Below the pieces are notes generated by a model. The model had not been told where the DNA came from. It saw only the letters and a program-made list of their open reading frames with translations, and did no database searches. A stretch of DNA of 64,000 nucleotides from Rhizobium sp. ARZ01 (GTDB lineage Bacteria; Pseudomonadota; Alphaproteobacteria; Rhizobiales; Rhizobiaceae). The translations under genes and the position numbers were made by a program. The stretch lies in contig NZ_JACVAE010000002.1 of the NCBI RefSeq assembly GCF_014851675.1, positions 633,919 to 697,918 on the forward strand, read 5' to 3'. Positions 63,905 through 64,000 of this stretch are shown piece after piece (position 1 is the first letter of the stretch; the number at the start of each line of letters is the position of its first letter).

Positions 63905-64000
63905 AGACCTGGCAGCGACCTACTCTCCCGCGTCTTGAGACGAAGTACCATTGGCGCTGGGGCGTTTCACGGCCGTGTTCGGAATGGGAACGGGTGCAGC
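63905..64000 (-). rRNA. rrf: 5S ribosomal RNA (3' part)
   Basis: The reverse strand reads GCTGCACCCGTTCCCATTCC at the window edge and ends CGCTGCCAGGTCT, matching the 3' three-quarters of alphaproteobacterial 5S rRNA. About 20-25 bases of its 5' end lie outside the window. A short spacer with a GGGCCGC/GCGGCCC-type hairpin precedes tRNA-fMet. Confidence 0.93.

Overview
The window looks like a chromosomal segment of an alphaproteobacterium of the Rhizobiaceae, probably close to Sinorhizobium/Ensifer. This is inferred from the gene set and order infC-rpmI-rplT-pheS-pheT, a membrane-bound ferritin (mbfA) behind an Irr-type iron control element, ExoF/ExoY-type exopolysaccharide proteins, and an rRNA operon ending 5S-tRNA-fMet. 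The species cannot be named from sequence alone.

Region 1 (1-21 kb) is mostly core genome. It holds the 5' part of xseA, a divergent polyprenyl-sugar-type module (GT-C membrane protein against a GT2, a methyltransferase and an EamA-like protein), a Gfo/Idh oxidoreductase, an aldo/keto reductase, and the translation block pheT, pheS, rplT, rpmI and infC, all on the minus strand. infC appears to start with ATT. The rplT-pheS spacer can fold into two mutually exclusive hairpins, as in an attenuator. Then come an alpha/beta hydrolase, a transglutaminase-like cysteine protease, mbfA, a ProC-like reductase with an M29 aminopeptidase, a GST with DoxX divergent from a MarR regulator, and ybaK.

Region 2 (20-57 kb) is a large surface-polysaccharide locus of the Wzx/Wzy type. 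It contains export and polymerisation genes (ExoF-like protein, Wzx flippase, Wzy-like polymerase, Wzc-like co-polymerase with a separate kinase-like ATPase, ExoY-like initiating transferase). Six glycosyltransferases lie in it. Sugar-nucleotide genes are rfbA-rfbC-rfbD without rfbB, a WbpB/WbpE/WbpD-like trio with a distant UDP-sugar dehydrogenase, a second aminotransferase, two SDR epimerases and a second acyltransferase. An AsnB-like amidotransferase and a TylF-like methyltransferase could decorate the product. Two LuxR-type regulators with degenerate receiver-like N-termini lie at 20.2 kb and 39.7 kb. The locus also encodes two proteins with almost identical beta-helix domains: one carries RTX repeats and a type I secretion tail, the other a Sec signal peptide. 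A shrunken IS3-family remnant and several long gene-poor gaps suggest a mosaic origin.

Region 3 (57-64 kb) holds a five-gene dipeptide/oligopeptide-type ABC operon ending in a metallophosphoesterase, a decayed pirin-like fragment, and on the minus strand the end of an rRNA operon (5S rRNA, tRNA-fMet, terminator).

A working model for region 2 is that a repeating unit containing deoxysugar and diacetamido-uronic-type residues is built on undecaprenyl phosphate, amidated and methylated, flipped, polymerised and exported. The two beta-helix proteins would then act on the polysaccharide outside the cell. All functions are inferred from motifs and gene context; no database search was run.
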